DNA from: Corynebacterium guangdongense | GTDB taxonomy: Bacteria; Actinomycetota; Actinomycetes; Mycobacteriales; Mycobacteriaceae | Assembly: GCF_030408915.1 (NCBI RefSeq) | Contig: NZ_CP047654.1 | Coordinates: forward strand, 62,001 to 126,000 | DNA: 64,000 nt | Direction: 5' to 3' | In this document: in pieces, positions 47,938 to 56,135 of the stretch | Layout: every line of letters starts with the position of its first letter | Numbering within the stretch: position 1 is the first letter of the stretch | The notes under the pieces: generated by a model | Told to the model about the DNA's origin: nothing | Seen by the model: only the letters and a program-made list of their open reading frames with translations | Databases searched by the model: none | Made by a program: the position numbers and the translations under genes

Positions 47938-49050
47938 CTAGGTCACGTACACCGGCGAAAATTCGACGTTCATCCGTGCCAGGCGTTCGCGGGTGATGGC
48001 GGCGAGCGTCGGCAAGCCCGCGTCGACGGCCCGCGGCCCGGCGGGTTCGGGTTGCTGGACGAGGATGAAGCGGCGCGCCCCGCCGTCCTCGGCGTTGGCG
48101 GCTTCCACGGCCACGCCGGTGGTGCCGGTGCCGGCGAAGAAGTCGAGGACGGTGGCCTCCGGGCCCGAGGCGGAGAGGATGAGCTTGCGCAGCAGCACGA
48201 TCGGCTTGGGGTAGCTGAACTCGATCTCCCTGCCCATCACGGCCTCGAAATCCTTGCGGCCGACGGTGGTGCCGCCGTAGTTGAGGATGGAGCGCAGGTA
48301 GGTGGTGCGGCGATGGTCGGTGGGGATGACGCGGCGCGGCTGGCGGCGGCCGTCGCGCCCGAAGTAGAGCAGGTCCTCCTCCTGCAGGCGCCGGATTTCG
48401 TCGCGATCCCACTTCCACTGGCGGGTGAACTCGTCACCGTGCGGGCCGGTGATGGTGAAGTAGTTGGGGTGGTCGCTGCGCTCGCGGGAGGCGTTGACCG
48501 CGAGGTTCGCCGTCTGCAGCTCATGCTCGCGCCCGGCCAGCGCCTCGTGGATGCGGTTCCACTGGACCTGCGGACCGTGGCAGGCGACGACGTATTCGTG
48601 GCTGGAACGGACCGTGCGCACCTGTTTCAGCGTGCCCGACGAGCCCTCGGCCTCGGTGTTCCACACCAGCACCTCGACCCGGTCGTCGCTGAAGATCTCC
48701 TTGCACAGACGGGTCAGGGTGTCGAGCTCGTTGTCGTCGATGCTGATGAGCATGCTGCCGGTCGGTTTCAGGAGCCTGTGCGCGAGCAGCAGCCGCGGGT
48801 ACATCATCGACAGCCACGCCTCGTGACCCGCGAAATTGTCGTGGTAGGTGAAGTCGTTGCCGGTGTTGTACGGCGGGTCGATGTAGATCAGATCGACCGG
48901 ATCCTCGAGCGCGCGCAGCACCTCGAGGTTGTCACCCTCGACGACGACGTTGCCCTCGGGGAGCCCGATGCTTGTCGACGCCCGCTCAGCCTCCGCCGCC
49001 GCCGCCCGCTTGCCGTCCCACACCAGTTCAATAGCCATCGCGGCAATCAT
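47938..49050 (-). CDS. Solitary site-specific adenine DNA methyltransferase (beta class, type III Mod-like)
   Basis: This 370-residue N6-adenine or N4-cytosine methyltransferase has the catalytic motif IV D58-P-P-Y in YIDPPYNTGNDF. The SAM-binding motif I (LDFFAGTGTTGVAV) lies near the C-terminus, the order of the beta class. It is shorter than type III Mod proteins (about 600) and no restriction gene lies next to it. It is therefore probably an orphan methylase for regulation or protection. The ATG at 49050 (GGCAGG upstream) or 49038 are both possible starts. The target sequence is unknown. Confidence 0.88.
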   Translation of the reverse strand: MIAAMAIELVWDGKRAAAAEAERASTSIGLPEGNVVVEGDNLEVLRALEDPVDLIYIDPPYNTGNDFTYHDNFAGHEAWLSMMYPRLLLAHRLLKPTGSMLISIDDNELDTLTRLCKEIFSDDRVEVLVWNTEAEGSSGTLKQVRTVRSSHEYVVACHGPQVQWNRIHEALAGREHELQTANLAVNASRERSDHPNYFTITGPHGDEFTRQWKWDRDEIRRLQEEDLLYFGRDGRRQPRRVIPTDHRRTTYLRSILNYGGTTVGRKDFEAVMGREIEFSYPKPIVLLRKLILSASGPEATVLDFFAGTGTTGVAVEAANAEDGGARRFILVQQPEPAGPRAVDAGLPTLAAITRERLARMNVEFSPVYVT

Positions 49051-49083
49051 ACGGGCGCCTGCCGGGACGGAGAACCTCCGGTT

Positions 49084-50148
49084 CTAGCGGATGACCTTGC
49101 GGTACTCGTCGAGCAACGCGTGCCCGTCCGGGGCGGAGATGGACGGGGTGCCTTCGCGGTCGGTGCGCTCGACGTCGACCAGCGAACCGGTCGTGCCGTG
49201 GGAGAGGACGTGTTCGGTCGGGGTCAGCTCGCGGATGGCGACGCCCTTGACGCGGTCCGGGTGCTCCTGAATCGCGTCGGCGTAGGTCAGCGGATCGTGC
49301 TGGCCGTTGTCCCCGATGAGAATCCACTCGGTGTTCGGGTAGTCGATGAACAGGTTGCGCAGCTGCACCTTCTTGTGCTCCTGCCCGGAACGGAACAGGC
49401 CGGTCGGGGTCGGGCCCCAGTCGGTCAGCAGCAGCGGCCCCTTCGGGAAGTTGTGCTCCTCGATGAAGGTGCACAGCGTCTCGTAGGTGTTCCACGCGCC
49501 CGTCGAGAGGTAGAAGACCGGCGCGCCCGGGTTCTCCTCGAGCAGCCGGGTGTAGAACTCCGCCATGCCCTCGACCGGTTTGCGCTGGTTGGTGTGGACG
49601 AACCAGGAATTGTAGGCAGCGTGCAGTGCACGGGGAAGGTTGGTCACCATGATCGTGTCGTCGATGTCGCTGACGATGCCGATCGGGGCGTCGTCGGCGG
49701 TGATGAGCACCTCGGCGGTCACCGTCTCGGCGCCCTCCGCCTCGACGATCACCTCCTGCCAGCCGGTCTCCAGGCCGTGATCCTCGACGAGGACGTCGAA
49801 GTAGCCGTTGCCGTTGGTCCGGGTCCGTACGGTATGGCGGCCGGCGTGGACCGTGACCGGGTGATCGCCGACCTGGATGGTGAAGAACTGGCGGTAGCCG
49901 CGCTGGGCCTGGGTGGACACCTGCTCCACCTGGGTGCGGGGGTTTCCGTCCTCGTCGACCTCGATCGGTGCCTCGTCGTCGAATTCGGGGTCCTGCATCA
50001 GGACGCGGCCGATGACGTGGACCCGGTTCGAGGTCCCGTACCCGCGGAACGGAGTGATCTCCGGTGCCCAGCCGGCCTCGGTCTTGCGACGGACGCCACG
50101 GGCGTTGATGCGGCGCTCCACGGCACGCACGATGTCTGAGATTCCCAT
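49084..50148 (-). CDS. App1-type phosphatidate phosphatase domain protein
   Basis: This 354-residue protein carries the App1/DUF2183 catalytic domain: the DxDxT-type motif in IGIVSDIDDTIMVTN, then FYLSTGAWNTYETL and WILIGDNGQHDPLTYADA. These are the HAD-like phosphatase motifs seen in yeast phosphatidate phosphatase App1. An N-terminal beta-domain (residues 1-150, GRHTVRTRTNGNGYFDV) precedes it. It is probably a cytosolic or membrane-peripheral lipid or phosphate-ester phosphatase. TACCCT lies 7 bases before its ATG (leaderless). Confidence 0.88.
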   Translation of the reverse strand: MGISDIVRAVERRINARGVRRKTEAGWAPEITPFRGYGTSNRVHVIGRVLMQDPEFDDEAPIEVDEDGNPRTQVEQVSTQAQRGYRQFFTIQVGDHPVTVHAGRHTVRTRTNGNGYFDVLVEDHGLETGWQEVIVEAEGAETVTAEVLITADDAPIGIVSDIDDTIMVTNLPRALHAAYNSWFVHTNQRKPVEGMAEFYTRLLEENPGAPVFYLSTGAWNTYETLCTFIEEHNFPKGPLLLTDWGPTPTGLFRSGQEHKKVQLRNLFIDYPNTEWILIGDNGQHDPLTYADAIQEHPDRVKGVAIRELTPTEHVLSHGTTGSLVDVERTDREGTPSISAPDGHALLDEYRKVIR

Positions 50149-50285
50149 GGTCGTCAGGGTACCGAGACAGCCGGGTTCATGTGGGGGCGCTCAGGAGAAA
50201 TTCACCCGGAGCCCGCTGTCAGATCCCTGTCCGTCTCCCTGTCTGTGGCGGCCCGGCCGTCCGAAACCCCGGTAGCATCGCGGGC

Positions 50286-50942
50286 ATGGCCACACCGTAC
50301 GAGGACATCAGGGGCGTCGGTCGTCCCGCACGCGACGCGCTGGCCCGAGCGGGCTACCCCGACCTGGAATCGCTGGATGGGCAGGACTGGGCGAAGATGC
50401 TGGGACTGCACGGCGTCGGCAAGCGGGGCCTTGAGCGTCTCCAGGACGCGCTCGTCGAGCGCGGGCTGGGCATGTCGAACGCCCCGGCGAAGGAGGAGCG
50501 GGCGGCGCAGTTCACGGAGGGGCACACCGGCGTCAACACCGACGACTATGCCGGCGGACTGAGCGGGGAAGACCCGGTCGCCTACGTTGACGGCCTCGAC
50601 ATGCCGCGCCGGGTGACACACGGGCGGCAGCTGCTGGAGATCTTCCACCGCGTGACCGGTGCCGAACCGCGCATGTGGGGCCCGTCGATGATCGGCTACG
50701 GCGCGGTGCACTACCGGTACGCAAGCGGCCGGGAGGGGGACACGTTCCGGGTCGGGTTCTCGCCGCGCACGGCGAAGATCTCGCTCTACGGGCTGCCCCA
50801 CGACGAGCGCTTTCTCAGCCGCCTGGGCAAGCACACGACGGGGGCGTCGTGCCTGTACATCAACAAGCCGGAGGACGTCGATCTCGAGGTGCTCGAGGAG
50901 ATGATCCGCCACGGCTGGGAGAACTGGGACGAGGGCTGCTAG
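50286..50942 (+). CDS. HhH and DUF1801 domain protein
   Basis: This 218-residue protein has residues 1-60 forming a helix-hairpin-helix-like tandem (IRGVGRPARDALARAGY, then LGLHGVGKRGLERLQDAL). These contact DNA in other proteins. Residues about 95-215 match DUF1801 (MPRRVTHGRQLLEIFHRVTG, then WGPSMIGYGAVHYRYASG), a fold of unknown activity. A leaderless promoter (TAGCAT, then 7 bases, ATG) precedes it. Its stop overlaps that of the convergent GNAT gene by 4 bases. Confidence 0.82.
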   Translation: MATPYEDIRGVGRPARDALARAGYPDLESLDGQDWAKMLGLHGVGKRGLERLQDALVERGLGMSNAPAKEERAAQFTEGHTGVNTDDYAGGLSGEDPVAYVDGLDMPRRVTHGRQLLEIFHRVTGAEPRMWGPSMIGYGAVHYRYASGREGDTFRVGFSPRTAKISLYGLPHDERFLSRLGKHTTGASCLYINKPEDVDLEVLEEMIRHGWENWDEGC

Positions 50943-51442
50943 CCGAACGCCGGGTGGTAGATGACCTCGCCGTCGGGGTAGTCGGCGGCGTTGAGTCGCA
51001 CGGAGAGAAAGTGCTCCTCGGGCACGTCGGAGTGGTAGAAGAAGGGGATGGGCAGGAAGCCGAAGCGGGTGTAGAAGACCTCGTCGCCGGCGACGGTCAG
51101 TCCCTCGGCGCCGCGCTTCTCCATGATGTCCGCGGCGCGGTGGATGAGTTCGGTGCCGATGCGCCGGCGCTGCAGCTCCGGTTCCACGGAGACCGGGCCC
51201 AGTCCGTACCAGCCCTCGGTGCCGTCGGAGACGGTCACCGGGGAGATCGCGACGTGCCCGACGACGCGTCCGTCGCGCTCGGCGACCAGCGAGAGGGAGA
51301 GTGCGCCGGCGTCGCGGAGCTTTTCGACGATCGCCGCCTCCGTGCCCGAGGAGTGCCGGGCGGTGGCGAAGGCGCGGGTGGTCAGCTCGCTGATGGCGGC
51401 GGCGTCGGCGGGGGTTTCCTCGCGGATGATCAAATCAGACAT
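50939..51442 (-). CDS. GNAT family N-acetyltransferase
   Basis: This 167-residue acetyltransferase has the beta-strand/acetyl-CoA motif VGHVAISPVTVSDG and the Q-R-R-I-G-x-E motif A (ELQRRRIGTELIHRAADIM). The remaining substrate part, RFGFLPIPFFYHSDVPEEHF, is like the YhbS/putative acetyltransferase set. The substrate is unknown (an amine of a small molecule or protein). A hairpin terminator for the symporter lies upstream of the start. Confidence 0.88.
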   Translation of the reverse strand: MSDLIIREETPADAAAISELTTRAFATARHSSGTEAAIVEKLRDAGALSLSLVAERDGRVVGHVAISPVTVSDGTEGWYGLGPVSVEPELQRRRIGTELIHRAADIMEKRGAEGLTVAGDEVFYTRFGFLPIPFFYHSDVPEEHFLSVRLNAADYPDGEVIYHPAFG

Positions 51443-51455
51443 GGTTCCACCATAC

Positions 51456-51490
51456 GAAAACGGGCCACCCGCGTGGTGCGGGTGGCCCGT
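51456..51490 (-). terminator. Rho-independent terminator of the symporter gene
   Basis: A 13-bp perfect stem (arms 51460-51472 and 51478-51490, loop 5) is followed on the minus strand by TTTTCG. It ends the dicarboxylate symporter transcript before the GNAT gene. Confidence 0.85.
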
Positions 51491-51503
51491 TGTCCGGGGA
51501 AGC

Positions 51504-52922
51504 CTAAGCCCTGGTCGTGACCTCGCTGAGCGCAGCCTCAGCCTCAGTCTCAGCTCCAGAGTCGTCCTCGTCCTCTGCGGTGTCGAGCGCGGACTTGCCG
51601 TTCTCGGCGGCGTCGAAGATCTTCTGGTCGAGGATGCCGTGGCGCTTGGCGACGACCGTGGCGACCAGGTTCTGGCCGGTGACGTTGGTGGCGGTACGGG
51701 CCATGTCGATGATCGGCTCGACGGCCAGCAGCAGGCCGACGCCGGCCAGCGGCAGGCCCAGGGTGGACAGCATCAGGGTGAGCATGACGGTGGCGCCGGT
51801 GGTGCCGGCGGTGGCTGCGGAGCCCAGGACGGCGACCAGTGCGATGAGCACGTAGTGGGTGAGGTTGAGCTCGATGCCGTAGAACTGGGCGACGAAGATC
51901 GCGGCGATGGCCGGGTAGATCGAGGCGCAGCCGTCCATCTTGGAGGTCGCGCCCAGCGGCATCGCGAAGGAGGCGTACTCGCGCGGCACGCCCATGGACT
52001 TCTCGGCGACGCGCTGGTTGACCGGCATGACGCCCATGGAGGAACGGGTGAAGAAGCCCAGCGTGGTGACCGGCCAGACGCGCTTGAAGAAACCGAGGAC
52101 AGGAATGCGCGCGTAGACCAGGACGGCCGGGTAGAGCACGAACATGACCAGCGCGCAGCCGACGTAGATGGCGACGACGAACTTGCCCAGCGAACCCAGG
52201 GCCTCCCAGCCGTAGGTGGAGACGGCCTTGCCGATCAGCGCGGCCGTGCCGACCGGCGCGAGACGGATGATCCACCACAGCATGACCTGGACGACGGAGA
52301 GCAGCGACTCGGCGAAGCTGATGAAGGGCTCGGCCTTCTTGCCCGCCTTGACCGCGGCGATGCCGATGGCCAGGGACAGGACCAGAATCTGCAGGACGTT
52401 GAAGTTCGCGTTGAGCGCACCCGAGGAGCTCTCCGACACGGACAGGCCGAGGAAGTTCGCCGGCACCACCGAGTTGATGAAGCCCAGCCAGGAGCCCATG
52501 CGCGAGGGGTCGGCCGCATCGGCCGCGTCGACGCTGGTGCCGACGCCCGGCTGCATGACCAGGCCGACGACGATGCCGATGACCACGGAGATGAACGCCG
52601 TGACCGCGAACCAGATGAGGGTGGAGCCGGCCAGCCGGGCCGCGTTACGGACCTTGCGCAGGTTGGCGATGGAGGTGATCACTGCGGCGAAGATCAGCGG
52701 CGGGATCAGCAGCTTGAGCAGCGTGACGTAGGTGTTGCCGAGCCAGGTGAGGGTGGCGGTGAGCCAGGACTGCTCCTCCTCGCCGAGCCCGGCGTCCATG
52801 CCCCGGGCGACGAACCCGAGGATGAGGCCGATGACCAGGCCGATGATGACCTGGCCGCCGAAGCCGGTCAGCCAGGACGGCAGGCGCGAGGCCTTCGCCG
52901 GGGCGGTGGTGGTGGTGGACAC
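51504..52922 (-). CDS. Dicarboxylate/amino acid:cation symporter (DAACS family)
   Basis: This 472-residue sodium- or proton-coupled carrier is of the DctA/GltP/SstT type. It shows about eight helices with two re-entrant hairpins. Conserved stretches are LLKLLIPPLIFAAVITSIANL, the serine-rich hairpin region FFTRSSMGVMPVNQR and the substrate region AGTTGATVMLTLMLSTLGLPL with GATSKMDG. It imports C4-dicarboxylates or glutamate-type amino acids. A GTG start follows AAGGAAG. Two ACCGNNCGGT boxes lie upstream. The acidic C-terminal tail is cytoplasmic. Confidence 0.92.
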   Translation of the reverse strand: MSTTTTAPAKASRLPSWLTGFGGQVIIGLVIGLILGFVARGMDAGLGEEEQSWLTATLTWLGNTYVTLLKLLIPPLIFAAVITSIANLRKVRNAARLAGSTLIWFAVTAFISVVIGIVVGLVMQPGVGTSVDAADAADPSRMGSWLGFINSVVPANFLGLSVSESSSGALNANFNVLQILVLSLAIGIAAVKAGKKAEPFISFAESLLSVVQVMLWWIIRLAPVGTAALIGKAVSTYGWEALGSLGKFVVAIYVGCALVMFVLYPAVLVYARIPVLGFFKRVWPVTTLGFFTRSSMGVMPVNQRVAEKSMGVPREYASFAMPLGATSKMDGCASIYPAIAAIFVAQFYGIELNLTHYVLIALVAVLGSAATAGTTGATVMLTLMLSTLGLPLAGVGLLLAVEPIIDMARTATNVTGQNLVATVVAKRHGILDQKIFDAAENGKSALDTAEDEDDSGAETEAEAALSEVTTRA

Positions 52923-52944
52923 GGGGCTTCCTTCTTCCGGTATC

Positions 52945-52979
52945 AGACCGAGCGGTGGGCCATTCGCAGACCGATCGGT
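52945..52979. promoter_or_regulatory. Two TetR-type boxes before the symporter
   Basis: AGACCGAGCGGT (52945-52956) and AGACCGATCGGT (52968-52979) share AGACCGANCGGT, 23 bases apart. Each is an ACCG-N2-CGGT inverted repeat, the form bound by TetR-family repressors. Confidence 0.5.
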
Positions 52980-52998
52980 TCATGTTGAATGGTCACAT

Positions 52999-53586
52999 TT
53001 AAACAGGTCCATCCGGAAAAGGCAACCCGTGCCTCCTGGCCTTTTTGCGGGAGACCGTCGGGTCGTCCGGAATCCAGAAGCGCAGGTGCGCCCCCGTGTT
53101 CTTGGAGATGCCCACCCGCGGACCGTGCACGATCTCCGGCGGAAAGGACCGCTCGGTCAGCAGGAACTCCGGGCCGGTGACCGGCTGGCCGTTGTCCTCC
53201 AGCGCGAAGCCCAGCGCGGACCCCAGATTCCCCGGCCCCTGCGCCAGGCGCACGTCGGGGACGTCGCCGCGGCGGGCGCGTGCCGTCGACAAGCCGTCGA
53301 CGACCTCACCCGCCCGCAGCAGGCATCCCTGGCCGGTGCCCTCCGGGGCGCACACGATGTTGCCGTTGAGGTGGATGCCGTAGGAGAGGTAGACGTACAT
53401 GCGTCCCGGCGGGCCGAACATCGCGGCATTGCGGGCGGTGGGGCCCCGGTAGGTGTGGGCGGCCTCGTCCTGTGAGCCCAGGTAGGCCTCCACCTCCGTG
53501 AGGCGCACCGTCACCCCGCCGTGGGTGAGATGCGCGCCGAGCAGCTGCGGGGCGACGACGTCGGCGTCAGCGGTGAAGTCGATCAT
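52999..53586 (-). CDS. 3-methyladenine DNA glycosylase (AAG/MPG family)
   Basis: This 195-residue alkyladenine glycosylase removes alkylated purines for base-excision repair. The motifs are LTEVEAYLGSQDEAAHTYRGPTARNAAMFGPPG (with the catalytic Glu), MYVYLSYGIHLNGNIVC and the later QGPGNLGSALG. These are AAG-specific. The ATG at 53586 is exactly 7 bases past a TAGCCT -10 box (leaderless). The -10 overlaps the one of the divergent HAD gene. The upstream open frame lies inside that promoter and is not used. Confidence 0.92.
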   Translation of the reverse strand: MIDFTADADVVAPQLLGAHLTHGGVTVRLTEVEAYLGSQDEAAHTYRGPTARNAAMFGPPGRMYVYLSYGIHLNGNIVCAPEGTGQGCLLRAGEVVDGLSTARARRGDVPDVRLAQGPGNLGSALGFALEDNGQPVTGPEFLLTERSFPPEIVHGPRVGISKNTGAHLRFWIPDDPTVSRKKARRHGLPFPDGPV

Positions 53587-53608
53587 GATCACTAGGCTAG
53601 AAGACATG
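53586..53608. promoter_or_regulatory. Bidirectional promoter with overlapping -10 boxes
   Basis: TAGGCTA at 53593-53599 gives TAGGCT on the plus strand and TAGCCT on the minus strand. Each ends 7 bases from its ATG (53606 plus, 53586 minus), so both the glycosylase and HAD mRNAs would be leaderless. Confidence 0.65.
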
Positions 53609-54193
53609 ACCGCATTGCTCATCGACCTCTACGGGGTGCTCCTGCCCGGGCCCGACGCCGACGACGTCGCCCGGGTTGAGGCCGCGGCGGGGGTCTCCGG
53701 TGATGCCGCCCGCCGATTCTGGGAGCATTTCCACGCCACCCGCCCCGAGCTGGACGCCGGCACCATCGACGACCAGTCCTGGTGGCAGCGCCTCGGTCGG
53801 CAGGCGGCTCCGGACGCCGACATGGCCGAGGTCGCCGCCGCCATGATGGCCGGCCACCTCCACCAACCCACCGACTTCCTCCGCCAGGCCCGGGAGCTGC
53901 TCGAGGGCAACGTCATCTGCGGCGTCCTCGCCAACATCCCGCTCTCGCTGTCGCTCCAGCTGCGCGACAAGCACCGCTGGCTCGAGGAGTTCCACGCCGT
54001 GATCTTCTCCTGCGACATCGCGCTCGCCGCCCCCGACCCCCGGGTGTTCGCGGTGGCCACCGACGCGATGCGCACGGCGGCCCGCGACACCCTCTTCGTC
54101 TCCGCGGACGCCGCCCAGGTCGCGGGCGCGGAGCGGGCCGGGATGCGGGCACGACTGATCGCCCCCCACGACGACCTCAAGGAGTTCCTGTGA
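53606..54193 (+). CDS. HAD superfamily hydrolase-like protein
   Basis: This 195-residue protein is of the HAD fold with the helical cap. The nucleophile motif is D7-L-Y (LLIDLYGVLLPG), so the usual second Asp is a Tyr; motif III/IV regions are SCDIALAAPDPRVFAVA and FVSADAAQVAGAERAGM. A missing acid/base Asp suggests reduced or altered phosphatase activity. Its last four bases overlap the carbonic anhydrase start (GTGA), so they are co-translated. The substrate is unknown. Confidence 0.82.
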   Translation: MTALLIDLYGVLLPGPDADDVARVEAAAGVSGDAARRFWEHFHATRPELDAGTIDDQSWWQRLGRQAAPDADMAEVAAAMMAGHLHQPTDFLRQARELLEGNVICGVLANIPLSLSLQLRDKHRWLEEFHAVIFSCDIALAAPDPRVFAVATDAMRTAARDTLFVSADAAQVAGAERAGMRARLIAPHDDLKEFL

Positions 54194-54726
54194 TTTACGC
54201 CTTCAACGGAAAGAAACCCCGCATCGCCGCCAGCGCCTTCATCGCGCCGGGCGCCGTCATCATCGGTGACGTCGAAATCGGCGAGGACTCCTCCGTCTTC
54301 TACGGCGCGGTGCTTCGTGGCGACGTCAACGCCATCCGCATCGGCGCCCGCACCAACATTCAGGACAACTCCGTCCTCCACGTCGACCGGGACGCACCGT
54401 GCATCCTCGGCGACGACGTCACCGTCGGCCACCAGGCGCTCGTCCACGGGGCCGTGGTGGGGGACGGCACCCTGGTCGGCATGTCCGCCTCGGTGTTGTC
54501 GCGCTCGGTAATCGGGCCCGGATCGCTCATCGCGGCCGGGGCCGTCGTGCTTGAGGGGCAGGAGATTCCGCCGAAGTCCCTGGCCGCCGGCGTGCCCGCC
54601 AGCGTCCGGCGGGAGCTTTCCGACGAGCAGTCGGCCTCCTTCGTCCCGCACGCGGGCCGCTACGTCGCCCTCTCCAGGGAGCACCGGGGCCTGGAACCGC
54701 TGCGACTGGAGGATGTGCAGGGGTAG
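54190..54726 (+). CDS. Gamma-carbonic anhydrase family protein
   Basis: This 178-residue left-handed parallel beta-helix protein has hexapeptide repeats (IGDVEIGEDSSVFYGAVLRGDVNAIRIG) and the zinc histidines H64 in VLHVDRD, H81 and H86 in VGHQALVHGAVVG. The family includes CamH/PaaY-type carbonic anhydrases and acyl-CoA thioesterase-like members. The GTG start is fixed by the GTGA overlap with the HAD gene. Reversible CO2 hydration or a related thioester activity is the known range. Confidence 0.9.
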   Translation: MIYAFNGKKPRIAASAFIAPGAVIIGDVEIGEDSSVFYGAVLRGDVNAIRIGARTNIQDNSVLHVDRDAPCILGDDVTVGHQALVHGAVVGDGTLVGMSASVLSRSVIGPGSLIAAGAVVLEGQEIPPKSLAAGVPASVRRELSDEQSASFVPHAGRYVALSREHRGLEPLRLEDVQG

Positions 54727-54730
54727 GGGT

Positions 54731-54768
54731 GACGGGCGTCGCCTCTCAAGGATCGCCCGTCCCCCGTT
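54731..54768 (+). terminator. Possible terminator after the carbonic anhydrase gene
   Basis: GACGGGCG (54731-54738) pairs with CGCCCGTC (54754-54761) over a 15-base loop. The T-run after it is weak, so the call is tentative. Confidence 0.4.
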
Positions 54769-54840
54769 TCCTGACAGAAAAGGGGTGAGCCGTCACGGGG
54801 GACTCCTTCGGGGAGCCGTAGCCGCGGGCCGGGTCCCGGC

Positions 54841-55932
54841 CTACCCCTGTGCGAGTTTGAGCGGTTCCCGGGACAGCAGGTCCAGGGCCACGGCGCGGGA
54901 GATCGCCCGGACGATGTCGCGGTGGCTGGGGATCAGGCGCAGTTCGACCTGGACGTCCTCGGGCAGGGTGGTGCGCACCGATTGGGCGTAGAGCTTCGGG
55001 GCGGCCTGGTCGTCGATGAAGGCGGAGCCGGCGACGACGACGGTGTTCGGCCGGTGTTCCACGGCCAGTTGGGCGGTCAATTCGCCGAGCCGGCGGGCGC
55101 GGGTGTTGAGGAGGTCGCGGATGCCGGGGTCGGGGGCGTCGACAAGCTGCCGCAGGCGGGCGGCGGAGGTGCCGGAGGCGCGCAGGACGCCGGCGGTGCC
55201 GAGTTCGTTGACCACGGCGGACGGCAGTTCGAGCTGGGTGATGCGGTCCTGGCCGGAAACGGCGGCACCCACCGAGTCGTCGGCGAAGAGGGTCATCACC
55301 GTGGGGGCCGGGCTGCCGAAGTCGGTTTCGGCGACCTGGAGTTCGGAGCCGAGGATCGCCGGCACGGCGGCGGTGACGGTGACCGGGACGGAGAACTGGA
55401 AGCGGAGGCGGCCGGCGACGTCGACGCCGTTCCAGCCGAGGGAGGGGGCGTCGACGACGCCGTCGTCGCTGACGCGGCCGGGGAAGGTCACGCCCACGGA
55501 GACGAGCGGGCGGTCGAGTCCGGCGGTGAGCCGGTTGAGGCCGGCCATGACGTGTTCGATGAAGTCGTCGGCGCCGAGCTTCGCCATCGGGGTGTCGACG
55601 TCGACGTCGCGGACGGTGCGCCCGTGGGTGTCGTAGAGGCCGATGTAGGTGGTGGTGGTGCCGACGGCGATGCCCGCGTGCACCCAGTGGAGGTCCGCGA
55701 GTTCGAGGGGAATCGTCGGGCGGCCGCGCCCCTTGGAGTGGGTGAGGTCGTTGCGTTCGATCACGAGGCCGGCCTTGAGCAGGGCGGTGACCGCGCGGGT
55801 GACGGTCGGCTGGGACAGGCCGGTGGCGGCGACGAGCTCGCCACGTGTCGTCTGCTGCTGCAGACGCATGAGATGGAAACACTTCGACGCCGGCGTGGCG
55901 GGGCGTGAGAACGCGGGGGTCGAGTTCAGCAT
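54841..55932 (-). CDS. ROK family transcriptional regulator
   Basis: This 363-residue repressor has an N-terminal winged helix-turn-helix (RGELVAATGLSQPTVTRAVTALLKAGLV, about residues 28-56) followed by a sugar-kinase-like ROK domain. The ROK part has SVGVTFPGRV and IGL in the ATPase-like half but lacks the full GTG-ATP kinase loop, so it is a regulator that senses a sugar or sugar phosphate. The leaderless start at 55932 follows TACACT by 7 bases. The McbR-like dyad at 55954-55969 overlaps its -35. A longer frame to 56004 is less likely. Confidence 0.88.
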   Translation of the reverse strand: MLNSTPAFSRPATPASKCFHLMRLQQQTTRGELVAATGLSQPTVTRAVTALLKAGLVIERNDLTHSKGRGRPTIPLELADLHWVHAGIAVGTTTTYIGLYDTHGRTVRDVDVDTPMAKLGADDFIEHVMAGLNRLTAGLDRPLVSVGVTFPGRVSDDGVVDAPSLGWNGVDVAGRLRFQFSVPVTVTAAVPAILGSELQVAETDFGSPAPTVMTLFADDSVGAAVSGQDRITQLELPSAVVNELGTAGVLRASGTSAARLRQLVDAPDPGIRDLLNTRARRLGELTAQLAVEHRPNTVVVAGSAFIDDQAAPKLYAQSVRTTLPEDVQVELRLIPSHRDIVRAISRAVALDLLSREPLKLAQG

Positions 55933-55953
55933 GCTCGGTAGTGTATCCCATTC

Positions 55954-55969
55954 CAGACAATGCAGTCTA
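55954..55969. promoter_or_regulatory. McbR-like operator before the ROK gene
   Basis: CAGACAATGCAGTCTA has the AGAC-N6-GTCT core and the final A, the same form as the site before the AMP nucleosidase gene. It covers the -35 region of the ROK promoter (-10 TACACT at 55940-55945). Confidence 0.55.
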
Positions 55970-56135
55970 TTCGATAGGGGGGACAAATGGACAGAGCGGT
56001 TCATTCGGGCGAGGATCGGGAGCCCACGTCCCCAGCCGAACCTTTAATATTCTTACCCGAACAATATCCCTCAACCTCGCTAGTCTGTAGGCGGCTCACG
56101 CGCCGTCGAGACAACATTCTTTAGGGGGAAAACTC

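Noticed and set aside
54750..54810. GTCCCCCGT...ACGGGGGAC inverted repeat as terminator
   Set aside because: The loop is about 27 bases and no T-run follows; may be a chance pairing.
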